DNA of 64,000 nucleotides from Roseateles sp. (GTDB taxonomy: Bacteria > Pseudomonadota > Gammaproteobacteria > Burkholderiales > Burkholderiaceae_C), in contig JAFALK010000091.1 of assembly GCA_019234295.1 (NCBI GenBank), positions 1 to 64,000 on the forward strand, written 5' to 3'. Shown here one piece after another: positions 28,009-40,108 of the stretch. Under the pieces are notes generated by a model. The model had not been told where the DNA came from and searched no databases. It saw only the letters and a list, made by a program, of their open reading frames with translations. A program made the translations under genes and the position numbers. Position 1 is the stretch's first letter, and each line of letters begins with the position of its first letter.

Positions 28009-28587
28009 ATGAACTCACAGGCAGTGATCGAGAAGACCGTCACCGGTCTCGGTTACGAAATGGTGGACTGCGAACGCAGTGCCGCCGGCTTGCTGCGTGT
28101 GTACATCGACAAGACCGCCGAGGCCGCTGCGGCGGGCGAGACCATCTCCGTGGACGACTGCGAGCGCGTAACGCGCCAACTGCAGTATGTGCTGGAGGTG
28201 GAGAACGTCCCCTACGAGCGCCTGGAGGTGTCCTCGCCCGGCCTGGACCGCCCGCTGAACAAGCCAGCCGACTATGCCCGCTTCGCCGGCGCCGAGGTCC
28301 AGATCACGCTCAAAGCCCCGTTCCAGGGACGCAAGAAATACAAGGGCCTGCTCGAAGCAGCGGGCGAAGCCTGGCGCCTGATCTTTGCCGACGACAAGGG
28401 CGTGGAGCAGGCGCTCGATTTTTCCTTCGAGGAAGTGCGTGAGGCGCGGCTTGTGCCCGCCCTGAACTTCAAGGGGCGCAATGCGGCCAAGGCACCGGCC
28501 AAGAAGGGTGCCACGAAAAAGCCGGCCAAGCGCAGCAATGCGAAGGCCAGGCAAGCCGCCGTCGAGCCGGCTGCCGCAGACGATTGA
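28009..28587 (+). CDS. rimP: ribosome maturation factor RimP
   Basis: A 192-residue 30S assembly factor. The ATG at 28009 ([20 protein letters not shown]) was preferred over a GTG two codons earlier. The N-terminal domain shows [21 protein letters not shown], and the conserved [10 protein letters not shown] motif is near residue 75. The C-terminal tail is extended, very rich in Lys and Ala ([20 protein letters not shown]), longer than in E. coli. First gene of the nusA operon, behind a structured leader. Confidence 0.95.
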   Translation: MNSQAVIEKTVTGLGYEMVDCERSAAGLLRVYIDKTAEAAAAGETISVDDCERVTRQLQYVLEVENVPYERLEVSSPGLDRPLNKPADYARFAGAEVQITLKAPFQGRKKYKGLLEAAGEAWRLIFADDKGVEQALDFSFEEVREARLVPALNFKGRNAAKAPAKKGATKKPAKRSNAKARQAAVEPAAADD

Positions 28588-28616
28588 ACTTGGGAAGACG
28601 AAAGGTCCGATACAAC

Positions 28617-30107
28617 ATGAACCGCGAACTGTTGATGCTGGTGGATGCGATCTCGCGCGAAAAGAGCGTGGAGCGCGATGTCGTGTTCGGCGCAGTGGAA
28701 GCTGCACTGGCATCGGCCACCAAGAAGCTTCATGGCAGCGATGCTGGCGGTGAGGTCGATATTCGCGTATCCATCGATCGCGATTCCGGTGAGTACGAGA
28801 CCTTCCGCCGTTGGCACGTCGTGCCCAATGAAGCCGGCCTGCAGAACGCCGAAGCGGAGATTCTTCTGTTCGAGGCGCAGGAGCAGATCGCCGACATCGA
28901 GGTGGACGACCACATCGAGGAGCCCATCGAGTCCGTGCCCATCGGTCGCATCGGCGCCCAAGCCGCCAAACAGGTCATCCTGCAGAAGATCCGCGATGCC
29001 GAGCGCGAGCAGCTGCTGAACGACTTCATGTCGCGCGGTGAGAAGATTTTCGTCGGCACCGTCAAGCGCCTGGACAAGGGCGATCTGATCTGCGAATCGG
29101 GCCGCGTCGAAGGCCGCCTGAAGCGCGGTGAGATGATTGCGAAGGAAAACCTGCGCACTGGCGACCGCGTGCGGGCCGTCATCCTCGGCGTGGATCCGAC
29201 CCAGCGCGGTCCGCAGATCATGCTCTCGCGCTCGAGCCCCGAGTTCATGAAGGAACTCTTCGCCCAGGAAGTACCCGAGATTGAACAGGGCCTCCTGGAG
29301 ATCAAGAGCTGCGCCCGTGATTCCGGCAGCCGCGCCAAGATCGCCGTGCTCTCGCACGACAAGCGCGTGGATCCGATCGGCACCTGCGTGGGCGTGCGCG
29401 GTTCGCGCGTCAACGGCGTGACCAACGAGCTCGCCGGCGAGCGCGTGGACATCGTGCTGTGGTCGGAAGACCCGGCCCAGTTCGTCATCGGTGCCCTGGC
29501 CCCGGCCAATGTGCAGTCCATCGTCGTGGACGAGGAGCGTCACGCCATGGACGTGGTGGTGGACGAGGAGAACCTCGCCATTGCCATCGGCCGCGGCGGC
29601 CAAAACGTGCGGCTCGCCTCCGAGCTGACCGGCTGGCGCATCAACATCATGTCGGCTGAGGAGTCGGCCGCGAAGCAAGAAGTCGAGACCGAGTCCGTGC
29701 GCAAGCTCTTCGTCGAGAAGCTCGACGTGGACGCTGAGGTGGCCGACATCCTGATCGCCGAAGGCTTCACCAGCCTGGAAGAAGTGGCCTACGTCCCGAT
29801 GCAGGAAATGCTTGAGATCGAGGCCTTCGACGAGGACACGGTCAACGAGCTGCGCACGCGCGCCAAGGATGCGCTGCTGACCCTGGAAATCGCCAAGGAA
29901 GAGAAGGTCGAGGAAGTCTCGCAGGACCTGCGCGACCTCGACGGCATCACGCCCGAGTTGCTGGCCAAGCTGGCCGCCGGCGACATCAATACCCGCGACG
30001 ACCTGGCCGATCTGGCCGTGGATGAGCTCGTCGAGATCGCTGGCATGGAAGAGGACGCGGCCCGCGCTCTGATCATCAAGGCCCGTGAACATTGGTTCAA
30101 GGAATGA
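28617..30107 (+). CDS. nusA: transcription termination/antitermination factor NusA
   Basis: A 496-residue RNA polymerase-associated protein. The start at 28617 ([20 protein letters not shown]) is canonical. Domains in order: N-terminal RNA polymerase-binding domain, S1 domain ([20 protein letters not shown]), KH1 and KH2 ([38 protein letters not shown]), and two C-terminal acidic repeats (VAEILxxEGF-like, [11 protein letters not shown] and a second near the end). It affects pausing and termination and can regulate the leader of its own operon. It follows rimP by 29 bases. Confidence 0.98.
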   Translation: MNRELLMLVDAISREKSVERDVVFGAVEAALASATKKLHGSDAGGEVDIRVSIDRDSGEYETFRRWHVVPNEAGLQNAEAEILLFEAQEQIADIEVDDHIEEPIESVPIGRIGAQAAKQVILQKIRDAEREQLLNDFMSRGEKIFVGTVKRLDKGDLICESGRVEGRLKRGEMIAKENLRTGDRVRAVILGVDPTQRGPQIMLSRSSPEFMKELFAQEVPEIEQGLLEIKSCARDSGSRAKIAVLSHDKRVDPIGTCVGVRGSRVNGVTNELAGERVDIVLWSEDPAQFVIGALAPANVQSIVVDEERHAMDVVVDEENLAIAIGRGGQNVRLASELTGWRINIMSAEESAAKQEVETESVRKLFVEKLDVDAEVADILIAEGFTSLEEVAYVPMQEMLEIEAFDEDTVNELRTRAKDALLTLEIAKEEKVEEVSQDLRDLDGITPELLAKLAAGDINTRDDLADLAVDELVEIAGMEEDAARALIIKAREHWFKE

Positions 30108-30159
30108 TCGAGAACACCGCCGCCCGCCCCGCCCGCACAGAACAACGAAGGATCCCACA

Positions 30160-33123
30160 ATGGCAGTGACCACCGTCGCCCAACTTGCCGCAGAGCTGAA
30201 CAGGCCTGCGAGCACGCTGCTCGAGCAGCTGCAAGCAGCGGGCGTCAAGATTGCGTCGTCCGAAGACACGCTCCACGAAGCCGACAAGGAACGTCTGCTC
30301 GACCATCTGCGCTCGTCGCACGGCACGGTCGGCAGCGACCGCAAGAAGATCACGCTCAAGCGCACCTCGACCAGCGAGATCAAGCAGGCCGATTCGTCCG
30401 GCAAGACCCGCACCGTGCAGGTTCAGGTGAAGAAGACCCGCACGTTCGTCAAGCGTGATGAAGCGCCGGGCGTCGACGAAGCCGCTGCCGCTGCCGCCGA
30501 GGAAGCCGAACTCCAGCGTCGCGCCGAAGAGGCTCGTGCCGAAGCTGAAGCCCTGCGCAAGCAGGAAGAAGAGCTGGCCGCCAAGATGCGCGAGCGCGCC
30601 GAAGCCGAAGCCGCCGCCAAGGCCGCCGAGGAGGAGCGCCGCCAGGAGCGCCTGGCTGCTGAGGCGGTTGCAGCGGCCGAAGCCGCTGCGCGCGAAGCCG
30701 AAGCCGCCGCCAACGCGAAGACCGCGAAGAAGAAGACCGCGGAGGCCGCCGCCGCCGAAGCCGACGCCATCAACAAGGCCGCCGCGGCCAAGCGCGCCGC
30801 GGCTGCAGCACCGGCTGTCGAGCCTGAGGCCGTGGTCGAAGCCGCTCCGGTCGCACCGGCCGCAGCGCCCGTCGAGGCCCCCAAGCCTGCCCTGCGCGTG
30901 GTGAAGGCCGTGGACGCCGGCGCCGAGGAGAAGCAGAAGGCCGCCGAGCTCGAGCGCCGCCGCAAGGCTGCCGAGGCTGAGGCAGCCGCCATCCGCGCGA
31001 TGATGAATGCACCGAAGAAGGTGCTCGTGGCGAAGAAGGAAGAGCCGAAACCTGTCGAGACGCCCAAGGAAGGCATCAAGGGCACGATCCACAAGAAGGC
31101 CGGCGCTCCCGCAGCGGCTGGCGCTCCGGCATCGGCCGGCCCGCGTCCGGGTGCAGGCGACAAGAAGTCTGTCAAGTCCGAGAAGCTGTCTTCCAGCTGG
31201 GCCGACGATGCCAAGAAGCGCGGCGTCAAGCCGGGTAGCACGAGCCCGACGCCGGGTCGCGGCCCGGCCGGCGGCTGGCGTGCGCCGGCCCGTGGCGGGC
31301 GCCGCGGTGGCCGTGACGACAACGCGTCGCAGAGCAACTTTGTGGCGCCGACCGAAGCCGTGGTCCAAGAGGTCCATGTGCCCGAGACGATCTCCGTGGC
31401 CGATCTTGCCCACAAGATGTCGGTCAAGGCCTCCGAGGTCATCAAGCAGCTGATGAAGCTGGGCCAGATGGTCACCATCAATCAGCAGCTGGACCAGGAA
31501 ACGGCCATGATTCTGGTCGAGGAGATGGGCCACAAGGCCTTCGCGGCCAAGCTGGACGATCCGGATGCCTTCCTCGAGGAAGAGGGCGCCGAGGCCGAGC
31601 AGCAGCACGAGTTGCTGCCGCGCGCGCCGGTCGTCACCGTCATGGGTCACGTCGACCACGGTAAGACCTCGCTGCTGGACTACATCCGCCGTGCCCGTGT
31701 GGCCGCGGGTGAAGCCGGCGGCATCACGCAGCACATCGGCGCCTATCACGTCGACACGCCGCGCGGCATGATCACCTTCTTGGACACCCCGGGTCACGCG
31801 GCCTTCACGGCCATGCGTGCTCGCGGCGCCAAGGCCACCGACATCGTCATCCTGGTCTGTGCGGCCGACGACGGCGTGATGCCACAGACCAAGGAAGCCA
31901 TCCACCATGCCAAGGCGGCGGGCGTCCCCATCGTCGTGGCCATGACCAAGATCGACAAGCCCGACAGCAACCCCGAGCGCGTGAAGAGCGAGCTCGTGGC
32001 CGAGGAGGTCGTGCCCGAGGAGTTCGGTGGTGATTCGCCTTTCGTGGGAGTCTCCTCCAAGACCGGCCAGGGCATCGATGAGCTGCTCGAACAGGTGCTG
32101 CTGCAGGCCGAAGTGCTGGAGCTCACCGCCCCGGCTGCCTCCATGGCCAAGGGCCTCGTGATCGAAGCCAAGTTGGACAAGGGGCGCGGCCCCGTGGCGA
32201 CGGTGCTGGTGCAGAGCGGTACCTTGAAGCGCGGCGACGTCGTGCTGGCCGGCTCAACCTACGGCCGCGTGCGCGCCATGCTGGACGAAGACGGCAAGGC
32301 CACGGCCGAGGCCGGCCCGTCCATTCCGGTGGAAATCCAGGGCCTGACCGAAGTGCCGCAGGCCGGCGACGAATTCATGGTCCTGGCCGACGAGCGCCGC
32401 GCCCGTGAAGTGGCGACTTTCCGCCAGGGCAAGTACCGCGACGTCAAGCTGGCCAAGCAGCAGGCCGCCAAGCTGGAGAACATGTTCTCCGACATGGCTG
32501 CCGGCGATGTCCAGACCCTGCCGCTGATCATCAAGGCCGACGTGCAAGGCTCGCAGGAAGCCCTGGCTTCCTCGCTGCTCAAGCTCTCGACCGACGAAGT
32601 CAAGGTCCAGATCGTGCACGCCGCCGTTGGTGGCATCAGCGAGTCCGACGTCAACCTGGCGATCGCCTCCAAGGCCATCGTCATTGGCTTCAACGTGCGT
32701 GCTGAAGCCGGCGCGCGCAAGCTGGCCGAGGGCAATGGCGTGGACCTGCGCTACTACAACATCATCTACGACGCCGTGGATGAGGTGAAGGCTGCCATGA
32801 CGGGCATGCTTGCTCCCGAGCAGAAGGAAGAAGCGCTGGGTACCGCCGAGATTCGCGTGGTCTTCGTGGCCTCCAAGATCGGCACGGTGGCCGGCTCCAT
32901 GGTCACCTCGGGCCTGGTGCGCCGCAACGCGCGCTTCCGCCTGCTGCGCGAGAACGTGGTCATCTACACCGGTGAGATCGAATCGGTGCGCCGCGAGAAG
33001 GACGACGTCAGGGAAGTCAAGGAAGGCTTCGAGTGCGGTATCAAGCTCAAGAACTACAGCGACATCAAGGAAGGTGACCAGCTGGAGATCTTCGAGATCA
33101 AGGAAGTGGCGCGCACGCTGTAA
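30160..33123 (+). CDS. infB: translation initiation factor IF-2
   Basis: A 987-residue GTPase that brings fMet-tRNA to the 30S subunit. The ATG at 30160 ([23 protein letters not shown]) is canonical. Residues ~100-330 form a long Ala/Glu/Lys-rich low-complexity helical linker typical of beta- and gammaproteobacterial IF-2, followed by a second N-domain. The G domain has [12 protein letters not shown] at about residue 496, DTPGHAAF and TKIDKPD. Domains II-IV follow, with the fMet-binding domain at the C-terminus. The linker gives strong codon periodicity and a long antisense frame that is not a gene. Confidence 0.98.
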   Translation: MAVTTVAQLAAELNRPASTLLEQLQAAGVKIASSEDTLHEADKERLLDHLRSSHGTVGSDRKKITLKRTSTSEIKQADSSGKTRTVQVQVKKTRTFVKRDEAPGVDEAAAAAAEEAELQRRAEEARAEAEALRKQEEELAAKMRERAEAEAAAKAAEEERRQERLAAEAVAAAEAAAREAEAAANAKTAKKKTAEAAAAEADAINKAAAAKRAAAAAPAVEPEAVVEAAPVAPAAAPVEAPKPALRVVKAVDAGAEEKQKAAELERRRKAAEAEAAAIRAMMNAPKKVLVAKKEEPKPVETPKEGIKGTIHKKAGAPAAAGAPASAGPRPGAGDKKSVKSEKLSSSWADDAKKRGVKPGSTSPTPGRGPAGGWRAPARGGRRGGRDDNASQSNFVAPTEAVVQEVHVPETISVADLAHKMSVKASEVIKQLMKLGQMVTINQQLDQETAMILVEEMGHKAFAAKLDDPDAFLEEEGAEAEQQHELLPRAPVVTVMGHVDHGKTSLLDYIRRARVAAGEAGGITQHIGAYHVDTPRGMITFLDTPGHAAFTAMRARGAKATDIVILVCAADDGVMPQTKEAIHHAKAAGVPIVVAMTKIDKPDSNPERVKSELVAEEVVPEEFGGDSPFVGVSSKTGQGIDELLEQVLLQAEVLELTAPAASMAKGLVIEAKLDKGRGPVATVLVQSGTLKRGDVVLAGSTYGRVRAMLDEDGKATAEAGPSIPVEIQGLTEVPQAGDEFMVLADERRAREVATFRQGKYRDVKLAKQQAAKLENMFSDMAAGDVQTLPLIIKADVQGSQEALASSLLKLSTDEVKVQIVHAAVGGISESDVNLAIASKAIVIGFNVRAEAGARKLAEGNGVDLRYYNIIYDAVDEVKAAMTGMLAPEQKEEALGTAEIRVVFVASKIGTVAGSMVTSGLVRRNARFRLLRENVVIYTGEIESVRREKDDVREVKEGFECGIKLKNYSDIKEGDQLEIFEIKEVARTL

Positions 33124-33145
33124 GCCCACTTTCCTGTTCAGGGTT

Positions 33146-33166
33146 AACCCCGCCTTCGGCGGGGTT
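33146..33166 (+). repeat. strong hairpin between infB and rbfA
   Basis: AACCCCGCC and GGCGGGGTT form a nine-base perfect stem with a TTC loop, 22 bases after the infB stop. There is no T-tract, so it is more likely an RNA processing or stability element within the operon than a terminator. Confidence 0.55.
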
Positions 33167-33186
33167 CGCCACTTCAGGAGTTGACG

Positions 33187-33564
33187 ATGCGACACAAGAG
33201 AGCCATCCCCAACCGCGGATTCCGCGTGGCCGACCAGATCCAGCGCGATCTGGCGGAGCTCATCCGCGAGCTCAAGGATCCGCGCATCAAGATGCCGACG
33301 ATTGCCGCCGTCGAGGTCACGCCCGATTACGCGCACGCCAAGGTCTTCTTCTCCGTGCTGATAGGCGATCCGCAGGAGACCGAAGAGGCGCTGAACGAGG
33401 CGGCTGGCTTCCTGCGCAACGGCCTGTTCAAGCGCCTGGCGATCCACACGGTGCCGACGCTGCATTTCCACTTCGACCGCACGACCGAGCGCGCATCCGA
33501 GATGAACGCCCTGATCGGCCGCGCGAATGCAGTGCGTGCCCTTGACGACGAGCCCAATGACTGA
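33187..33564 (+). CDS. rbfA: ribosome-binding factor A
   Basis: A 125-residue 30S maturation factor needed for 16S rRNA 5' end processing and cold adaptation. The ATG at 33187 ([21 protein letters not shown]) is preceded by an AGGAG, and a TTG two codons earlier is less likely. Conserved stretches [26 protein letters not shown] (read in two parts) and [21 protein letters not shown] are typical. Its end overlaps truB by eight bases. Confidence 0.95.
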   Translation: MRHKRAIPNRGFRVADQIQRDLAELIRELKDPRIKMPTIAAVEVTPDYAHAKVFFSVLIGDPQETEEALNEAAGFLRNGLFKRLAIHTVPTLHFHFDRTTERASEMNALIGRANAVRALDDEPND

Positions 33565-34486
33565 GACCAAGGTCCGCATCCAGCGCCGCGCCCTGCACGG
33601 TGTGTTGTTGCTCGACAAGCCGCTGGGCCTGTCGAGCAACGATGCATTGCAAAAGGCCAAGTGGCTGCTGCGGGCCGAGAAGGCCGGCCACACGGGCACG
33701 CTGGATCCTCTGGCCACGGGCTTGCTGCCACTGTGCTTCGGTGCGGCCACCAAGTTCAGCCAGGTCAGCCTCGATGCTGACAAGACCTATCACGCCACGC
33801 TCAAGCTCGGCGTGAAGACCACGACCGGCGATGCCGAAGGCGAGGTGGTGCAGACGCGCGCGGTCGATGTCGACGCCGCCAAGATCATGGCCGCCGTGCA
33901 GGCCTTCACCGGCGAGATCGAGCAACTGCCGCCCATGCACTCAGCGCTCAAGCACGAGGGCCGGGCCCTTTACGACTACGCCCGTCAGGGGATCACGATC
34001 GAGCGCGAGAAGCGCCACGTCACGATCCATTCGATCACTGTCCTCGGCGGCGAGGGCGACGAGCTGCGCCTCGCTGTCCGCTGCAGCAAGGGCACCTACG
34101 TCCGAACGCTGGCCGAGGACATTGGCGAGATGCTCGGTTGCGGCGCCCATCTCTCGGCCCTGCGCCGCACGGCCAGCGGCCCGGTGCGCGTGGAAGACGC
34201 GGTGACGCTGGATGCACTGGCTGCCATGAACGAGGTGGAGCGCGAAGCCTTGCTCCACCCCCCCGACTCCCTGCTCGCCGACTGGCCCCGCGTGGAGCTG
34301 GCCGGCGACGAAGCAGCGCGATTCCTCAACGGATTGCGCCGCCGCGTACAGGCCAGCGATTGCGAGCATGTACGCGTCTACGAATCCAGCGCATTGCTTG
34401 GCAGTGCGTCCATCAAGGCCGGTGAGTTGATTCCCGGCCGCCTGCTGAGTCCGCAGGAAGTCGAATTCCAGAAAGTAGCATCATGA
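33557..34486 (+). CDS. truB: tRNA pseudouridine(55) synthase TruB
   Basis: A 309-residue enzyme that makes pseudouridine at position 55 of tRNAs. The ATG at 33557 ([20 protein letters not shown]) overlaps the rbfA end. The catalytic Asp is in [19 protein letters not shown], and the [18 protein letters not shown] segment contacts the tRNA loop. A PUA-like C-terminal domain follows. It overlaps typA by four bases (ATGA). Confidence 0.96.
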   Translation: MTETKVRIQRRALHGVLLLDKPLGLSSNDALQKAKWLLRAEKAGHTGTLDPLATGLLPLCFGAATKFSQVSLDADKTYHATLKLGVKTTTGDAEGEVVQTRAVDVDAAKIMAAVQAFTGEIEQLPPMHSALKHEGRALYDYARQGITIEREKRHVTIHSITVLGGEGDELRLAVRCSKGTYVRTLAEDIGEMLGCGAHLSALRRTASGPVRVEDAVTLDALAAMNEVEREALLHPPDSLLADWPRVELAGDEAARFLNGLRRRVQASDCEHVRVYESSALLGSASIKAGELIPGRLLSPQEVEFQKVAS

Positions 34487-36306
34487 GCAAGCAAATCCGC
34501 AACATCGCCATCATCGCCCACGTGGACCACGGCAAGACCACCATGGTGGACCAGCTGCTGCGCCAGAGCGGCACCTTCCGCGAGAACGAGAAGGTCGCCG
34601 AGCGGGTGATGGACTCCAACGACATCGAAAAGGAACGTGGCATCACGATCTTGTCGAAGAATTGCGCCGTGAGCTGGAACGGCACCCACATCAACATCGT
34701 GGACACGCCCGGACACGCCGACTTCGGCGGCGAGGTGGAGCGCGTGCTCTCGATGGTGGATTCGGTGCTGCTGCTCGTGGACGCCGTCGAAGGCCCGATG
34801 CCCCAGACCCGCTTCGTGACCAAGAAGGCCCTGGCCCTGGGCCTCAAGCCCATCGTCGTGATCAACAAGGTGGACCGCCCCGGTGCGCGACCCGACTACG
34901 TGATCAACGCCACCTTCGATCTGTTCGACAAGCTCGGCGCCACCGACGAGCAATTGGACTTTCCGGTCGTCTATGCTTCCGGCCTCAATGGCTGGGCCAC
35001 GCTGGAATCGGGCGCGGTCGGCACCGACATGGCGCCCCTGTTCGAGACCGTGCTCAAGCATGTGCCCGCGCACGACGGCGACATCTCCGGCCCTCTGCAG
35101 TTGCAGATCTGCTCGCTGGACTACTCGACCTTCGTCGGCCGCATCGGTATCGGCCGCGTCACCAGCGGCAGCCTCAAGCCCATGCAGGACGTGCTCATGT
35201 TCTCCGGCCCGGACAGCACGCCCAAGAAGTGCCGCGTCAACCAGGTGCTGAAGTTCGAAGGCCTCGAGCGCCGCCAGGCCGACATCGCCACCGCCGGCGA
35301 CATCGTGCTCGTGAACGGCATCGAGGAGATCGGCATCGGCGTGACGCTGACCGCCATCGACGATCCCAAGCCCCTGCCCATGCTCAAGGTCGACGAGCCC
35401 ACGCTGACCATGAACTTCTGCGTCAACACCAGCCCGCTGGCCGGCCGCGAAGGCAAGTTCGTGACCAGCCGCCAGGTCTGGGACCGGCTGCAGAAGGAAC
35501 TGCAGCACAACGTCGCCCTGCGCGTGAAGGAAACCGACGAAGACGGCATCTTCGAGGTCTCGGGCCGTGGTGAACTGCACCTGACCATCCTGCTGGAGAA
35601 CATGCGCCGCGAAGGCTACGAGCTGGCCGTCTCCAAGCCCCGCGTGGTCTTCAAGGACATCGACGGCGTGCGCTGCGAGCCGATCGAGCTCGTCACCGCT
35701 GACGTGGAAGAGAACCACCAAGGCGGCGTGATGCAGGCCCTGGGCCTGCGCAAGGGCGAGCTCGTGAACATGGAGCCAGACGGTATGGGCCGCGTGCGCC
35801 TCGAGTACCGCATTCCGGCTCGCGGCCTGATCGGCTTCCAGAACGAGTTCCTGAACCTGACCCGCGGCACCGGCCTGATCTCCAACATCTTCGACGGCTA
35901 CGAAGCCCACAAGGGCGAGATCGAGTCGCGCAAGAACGGCGTGCTGATCAGCCAGGACGACGGCGAGATCGTGACCTACGCTCTGGGCAAGCTCGACGAC
36001 CGCGGTCGCATGTTCGTGCGCGCCGGCGACCCGGTGTACGAAGGCATGATCGTCGGCATCCACAACCGCGAGAACGACCTGATCGTGAACGCAGTGCGTG
36101 CCAAGCAGCTGACCAACTTCCGCGTGTCCGGCAAGGAAGACGCGATCAAGATCACACCGGCCATCGAGCTCTCGCTCGAATACGCGGTCGAGTTCATCGA
36201 GGACGACGAACTTGTCGAGATCACGCCCAAGAGCATCCGTCTGCGCAAGCGCCACCTGGTCGAGCACGAGCGCAAGCGCGCGCTGCGTGAAGCTTCCGGC
36301 GGCTGA
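34483..36306 (+). CDS. typA: ribosome-associated GTPase TypA/BipA
   Basis: A 607-residue translational GTPase of the EF-G-like group with a role in ribosome assembly and stress. The P-loop is [15 protein letters not shown] at residue 10, switch motifs follow ([39 protein letters not shown]), and the C-terminal domain specific to BipA contains [18 protein letters not shown] and [17 protein letters not shown]. The start overlaps truB and the stop overlaps the next gene by one base (TGATG). Confidence 0.97.
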   Translation: MSKQIRNIAIIAHVDHGKTTMVDQLLRQSGTFRENEKVAERVMDSNDIEKERGITILSKNCAVSWNGTHINIVDTPGHADFGGEVERVLSMVDSVLLLVDAVEGPMPQTRFVTKKALALGLKPIVVINKVDRPGARPDYVINATFDLFDKLGATDEQLDFPVVYASGLNGWATLESGAVGTDMAPLFETVLKHVPAHDGDISGPLQLQICSLDYSTFVGRIGIGRVTSGSLKPMQDVLMFSGPDSTPKKCRVNQVLKFEGLERRQADIATAGDIVLVNGIEEIGIGVTLTAIDDPKPLPMLKVDEPTLTMNFCVNTSPLAGREGKFVTSRQVWDRLQKELQHNVALRVKETDEDGIFEVSGRGELHLTILLENMRREGYELAVSKPRVVFKDIDGVRCEPIELVTADVEENHQGGVMQALGLRKGELVNMEPDGMGRVRLEYRIPARGLIGFQNEFLNLTRGTGLISNIFDGYEAHKGEIESRKNGVLISQDDGEIVTYALGKLDDRGRMFVRAGDPVYEGMIVGIHNRENDLIVNAVRAKQLTNFRVSGKEDAIKITPAIELSLEYAVEFIEDDELVEITPKSIRLRKRHLVEHERKRALREASGG

Positions 36307-37145
36307 TGACGCACAGGCGAGCCGCCTGGACCATGGTGCTAGTCACGCTTCTTTGGAGCATGGCCGGCGTCGTCACGCGCCACCTGGAGGCGGCGCGCAG
36401 CTTTGAGCTGACGTTCTGGCGTAGCGCTTTCAATGCCCTGGCGCTGGTCCCATTGCTCACCTTGGAGCAGGGGAGGCGATGGCGCTGGCCAGACCGCACG
36501 GTCTGGATCTCCAGCCTGTGCTGGGCGGCGATGTTCACGGCCTTCATGGTGGCGCTGACGCTGACCACCGTTGCCAACGTGTTGGTGACCATGGCCTCGG
36601 GGCCGCTTTTGGCGGCCCTCTTGGCACGGGTCTTCCTGCATCACCGCCTTTCGCTGCGCAACTGGCTGGCCATTGGCGGCGGCGCGGTTGGCGTGGCGGT
36701 CATGTTCGCAGGTGGCATGAGCGGGCAAGGGTTGGCCGGCATGGCGATCGCCGTGGTCGTACCCCTCGCTTCCGCGGTGAACTGGACGCTGATGCAAGGC
36801 CGCAGCGAGGCCGATCTGCCGCTCGCATTGCTCCTAGGCGCGGTCTTGTCGGCGCTGCTCACCCTTCCGCTGGCTTGGCCGCTTCAGGCCAGTCCGCACG
36901 ACATGGGGCTGCTCGCCATGCTGGGCGTGTTCCAGCTGGCCATCCCGTGCCTGATCGTGATCCGGGTGGCTCGCGCCTTGCCCGCGCCCGAGATTGCCCT
37001 GCTGGGCTTGCTGGAAGTGGTGTTCGGTGTGCTGTGGGCCTGGCTTGGCGCCGGCGAGGAGCCGGGCCTGGCCAGCGCGGTGGGTGGCTTCATCGTGCTG
37101 GCTGCGCTGGCACTCAAGGATCAAGGATTACAGGAGACCACATGA
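36306..37145 (+). CDS. EamA/DMT family transporter
   Basis: A 279-residue membrane protein with about ten hydrophobic segments in two EamA repeats, typical of drug/metabolite exporters such as RhtA-like amino acid exporters. The start [21 protein letters not shown] shows the N-terminal EamA motif (LLWSxxxVxxRHLE), and the second repeat ends LGLLEVVFGVLWAWLGAGEEPG, which matches the conserved EamA end. The substrate is unknown. It overlaps typA and the downstream hydratase (ATGA), so it may be translated with them. Confidence 0.85.
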   Translation: MTHRRAAWTMVLVTLLWSMAGVVTRHLEAARSFELTFWRSAFNALALVPLLTLEQGRRWRWPDRTVWISSLCWAAMFTAFMVALTLTTVANVLVTMASGPLLAALLARVFLHHRLSLRNWLAIGGGAVGVAVMFAGGMSGQGLAGMAIAVVVPLASAVNWTLMQGRSEADLPLALLLGAVLSALLTLPLAWPLQASPHDMGLLAMLGVFQLAIPCLIVIRVARALPAPEIALLGLLEVVFGVLWAWLGAGEEPGLASAVGGFIVLAALALKDQGLQETT

Positions 37146-38233
37146 CCCCCGTCGCACTCATTTCTGAAGGCCAGATCCGCGCAGACGTCAACGGCGTACT
37201 GGGCCTCATCACGCTCAACCGCCCCGAGGCGCTGAACGCGCTCTCTTTGCCCATGATCCGCGACATGACGGCACTGCTGAAGGCCTGGGCCGTCGATCCG
37301 GCTATCGAGGCCATCGTCGTGCTGGGCCAGGGCCGCGAGGGCAAGGTCCCGGCCTTCTGCGCAGGCGGCGACATCCGCTTCTTCCACAAGGCGGCCACAG
37401 CCGGCGACGGCGCGCTCGACGATTTCTTCACCGAGGAATACGCGCTCAACCACTTGATTCACCACTTCCCCAAGCCCTACATCGCGCTGATGGACGGCAT
37501 CACCATGGGCGGCGGCATGGGGATCAGCCAGGGCGCACGGCTGCGCGTCGTCAGCGAGCACAGCCGGCTCGCCATGCCCGAGACGGCCATTGGCCTGTTC
37601 CCGGACGTCGGCGGCGGCTGGTTCCTGGCGCAGACGCCGGGCCACATCGGCGAGTTCCTCGCGCTGACGGGCCAGGTGCTGCACGCCGGTGATGCCATCG
37701 AGTTGGGCCTGGCCGATGTCTACGTGCCTGCCGCTCAGTGGCCCGCCATGATCGAAGCCTTGCGCCAGGGCGTGCAGGACAGCGCCGAGCATGTGGCTGC
37801 CACCGTGATGAGCCTCTCCGAAGTGGCGCCCGAGGGTCGCATTGCTGCCCGCCAGGCCGAGATCGATGCCCATTTCGGCAAGGCGGACCTGCAGGCCATC
37901 GCCGCGTCGCTCTCGGGCCACGAGTGGGGCGAGGCCATGGGCAAACTCTCTCCGCTGATGATGGCCGTCAGCTTGGAACAGATTCGCCGTGCGCGAGGGA
38001 TGAGCTTGGCCGATGACCTGCGCATGGAGCGCGATCTGGTGTATCACTGCTTCCACGGCGCGAACGCTCAAGCGGTCGAAGGCATCCGAGCCAAGGCCGT
38101 GGACAAGGACCACGCACCGCGCTGGCAGCCTGCGAGCATCGCCGAGGTGACGCCAGCCCAAGTGAAGAGTTTCTTCGAGAGGCCCTGGGCTCCGAAGGAT
38201 CACCCTCTTGCCACGCTCCGAGCGCCTAGCTAA
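37142..38233 (+). CDS. enoyl-CoA hydratase/isomerase family protein, 3-hydroxyisobutyryl-CoA hydrolase-like
   Basis: A 363-residue crotonase-fold protein; the ATG at 37142 overlaps the transporter stop. The oxyanion motifs are [14 protein letters not shown] and [19 protein letters not shown]; the sequence [20 protein letters not shown] carries the active-site acids of the 3-hydroxyisobutyryl-CoA hydrolase branch, whose length is also near 360 residues. This enzyme works in valine degradation. A simple hydratase would be about 260 residues. Its end touches the convergent ABC ATPase gene by four bases. Confidence 0.82.
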   Translation: MTPVALISEGQIRADVNGVLGLITLNRPEALNALSLPMIRDMTALLKAWAVDPAIEAIVVLGQGREGKVPAFCAGGDIRFFHKAATAGDGALDDFFTEEYALNHLIHHFPKPYIALMDGITMGGGMGISQGARLRVVSEHSRLAMPETAIGLFPDVGGGWFLAQTPGHIGEFLALTGQVLHAGDAIELGLADVYVPAAQWPAMIEALRQGVQDSAEHVAATVMSLSEVAPEGRIAARQAEIDAHFGKADLQAIAASLSGHEWGEAMGKLSPLMMAVSLEQIRRARGMSLADDLRMERDLVYHCFHGANAQAVEGIRAKAVDKDHAPRWQPASIAEVTPAQVKSFFERPWAPKDHPLATLRAPS

Positions 38234-39000
38234 CGATCGAGGATTTGCTCGAGGAAAGCCTTCGCTCGCTCCGACTTCGGGTTTGCGAAGAAGGCCTGCG
38301 GCGACGCTTCCTCGACGATGCGGCCTTCGTCCATGAAGATCACGCGATCGGCGACCGCACGCGCAAAGCCCATCTCGTGCGTGACGCAGAGCATGGTCAT
38401 GCCCTCGCGCGCCAGCGAGACCATGGTGTCCAGCACTTCCGAGACCATCTCCGGGTCCAGCGCCGAAGTCGGCTCATCGAAGAGCATGATGCGCGGCGCC
38501 ATGCACAGCGCCCGCGCGATTGCCACGCGCTGTTGCTGGCCACCGGAGAGCTGACCCGGGTATTTGTGCGCCTGATTCTCGATTTTCACGCGCTGCAGCA
38601 GCTTCAGCGCGGCAGCCTGGGCTTCAGCGCGCGGCTGCTTCCTCACCCAGATCGGCGCCAGCGTGCAGTTCTCCAGGACCGTGAGGTGCGGGAACAGGTT
38701 GAAGTGCTGAAAGACCATGCCGATCTCGTTGCGCACGGCGTCGATGTTGCGAATGGAGTCATTGAGCTCGATGCCGTCGACGGTCACCGTACCGGCCTGG
38801 TGATGCTCGAGTCGGTTCAGGCAGCGGATCAGCGTCGACTTGCCAGAGCCCGAGGGACCGCAGATCACGATGCGTTCGCCGCGCCGCACGCGCAGCTGGA
38901 TGTCGCGCAAGGCGTGGAAGTCGCCGTACCACTTGTTGAGACCGTCGATGCGGATGATCTCCTCAGCGAGGGCGGCGGGGGCAGGGGAGTGCTGGTCCAT
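38230..39000 (-). CDS. aapP: polar amino acid ABC transporter ATP-binding protein
   Basis: A 256-residue ATPase of the GlnQ/AapP type. Walker A is [19 protein letters not shown], the signature is [15 protein letters not shown], and Walker B is [16 protein letters not shown]. Last gene of a four-gene set (binding protein, two permeases, ATPase) in the aapJQMP order. It supplies energy for uptake of L-amino acids. Confidence 0.93.
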   Translation of the reverse strand: MDQHSPAPAALAEEIIRIDGLNKWYGDFHALRDIQLRVRRGERIVICGPSGSGKSTLIRCLNRLEHHQAGTVTVDGIELNDSIRNIDAVRNEIGMVFQHFNLFPHLTVLENCTLAPIWVRKQPRAEAQAAALKLLQRVKIENQAHKYPGQLSGGQQQRVAIARALCMAPRIMLFDEPTSALDPEMVSEVLDTMVSLAREGMTMLCVTHEMGFARAVADRVIFMDEGRIVEEASPQAFFANPKSERAKAFLEQILDR

Positions 39001-39016
39001 GGTCGGGTGAAGAGGG

Positions 39017-40105
39017 TCAGGTGCGCTGCTCGCGGTTGAGCTGCATCTCCAGCCACTGGCTGTAGCGGCTCATGGCGAAGCAGAAGATCCAGTAGATCGC
39101 CATCGCGAACAGATAGCCTTCGACAAAGTAATGTCGCCAGCCCAGGTCGCTGATGACCGCCTGCTTGACGGCATACAGGAAGTCGAAGATCGAGACGATG
39201 ATCACCAGCGAGGTGTCCTTGAAGTTGTCGATGAAGCTGTTGACCTGGGCGGGGATGGTGATGCGCAGGGCCTGCGGCAGGATCACCAGCCCTTGCGTCT
39301 GCCAGTAGCCCAGGCCTAGCGCGTGCGCGGCCTCGTGCTGGCCCTTGGGCAGCGCCTGCAACCCGCCGCGCACCACCTCGGCGATATAGGCCGCGTTGAA
39401 GAGCGTGATTGCCAGCTGCGCACGCAGCAGCTTGTCGAAGCCCATGCCTTCGGGCAGGAAGAGCGCGAACATGAGCGAGGCCATGAACAGCACCGTGATC
39501 AGAGGCACGCCGCGCACCAGCTCGATGTAGACCACCGACACGGCCCGCACGACCGGCAGCTGCGAGCGGCGGCCCAGCGCCAGCAGCACGCCGAGCGGGA
39601 AGGCGAGGGCGGTGCCGTACACCGCCAGCATCAGAGTGACCGGCAGGCCGCCCCATTGCGCGGTCTCCACAGGTGCAAGTCCCCAGCCGCCGGCCATCAG
39701 CCAGGCGTCAACGCAAGTGACCGCGATCCATATTGCCACCAACAGCCGCCAGCGCCAGAAGCGCCGCAGGGCCGAGACAATCAGTGCCGCGCACAGCAGC
39801 AGCACGGCCGCGGCAGGCCGCCATTGCTCGCTGCCGGGATAGACGCCGAATAGCATCTGCCGCCATTTGTCAGCCACGACCGCCCAGCAGGCGCCCTGTC
39901 CGCCCAAGGCATTGCAGGTCGAGACTTCGGCCTGGCCCCAGACAGCGTGCAGCAGGCCCCAAGCCAGGAACTTGCCACCCAGCCAGATGACGAGTCCGAG
40001 CAGGACGAGCGTGGTGATGGAGTTGCCGACGGACGAGAACAGCTTTTCACGTAACCAGCGGCCCGCGCGCAGACGCCTGGGAGGGGAAGTAGAAATCGCG
40101 CCCAT
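39017..40105 (-). CDS. aapM: amino acid ABC transporter permease (AapM-like)
   Basis: A 362-residue inner membrane subunit with the His/Glu/Gln permease fold. N-terminal segments ([20 protein letters not shown]) precede the core domain, which has the EAA loop [22 protein letters not shown] (read in parts) that contacts the ATPase, and ends in [16 protein letters not shown]. The length, longer than simple ~220-residue permeases, fits the Aap-type pair. It is three bases downstream of the other permease. Confidence 0.92.
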   Translation of the reverse strand: MGAISTSPPRRLRAGRWLREKLFSSVGNSITTLVLLGLVIWLGGKFLAWGLLHAVWGQAEVSTCNALGGQGACWAVVADKWRQMLFGVYPGSEQWRPAAAVLLLCAALIVSALRRFWRWRLLVAIWIAVTCVDAWLMAGGWGLAPVETAQWGGLPVTLMLAVYGTALAFPLGVLLALGRRSQLPVVRAVSVVYIELVRGVPLITVLFMASLMFALFLPEGMGFDKLLRAQLAITLFNAAYIAEVVRGGLQALPKGQHEAAHALGLGYWQTQGLVILPQALRITIPAQVNSFIDNFKDTSLVIIVSIFDFLYAVKQAVISDLGWRHYFVEGYLFAMAIYWIFCFAMSRYSQWLEMQLNREQRT

Positions 40106-40108
40106 GGT

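Noticed and set aside
30460-31030. repeat array in infB
   Set aside because: The Ala/Glu/Lys codon repeats are low-complexity protein linker, not a DNA repeat or CRISPR.
30097-31908. 603-codon minus-strand frame with Gly/Arg/Leu-rich sequence
   Set aside because: Antisense shadow of the Ala/Glu/Lys-rich linker of infB.
34378-36267. 629-codon minus-strand frame
   Set aside because: Antisense shadow of typA, with no family resemblance.
36479-38233. 584-codon frame covering the hydratase gene and part of the transporter
   Set aside because: Only the part from 37142 resembles a protein family; the upstream part is an out-of-frame reading of the EamA gene.
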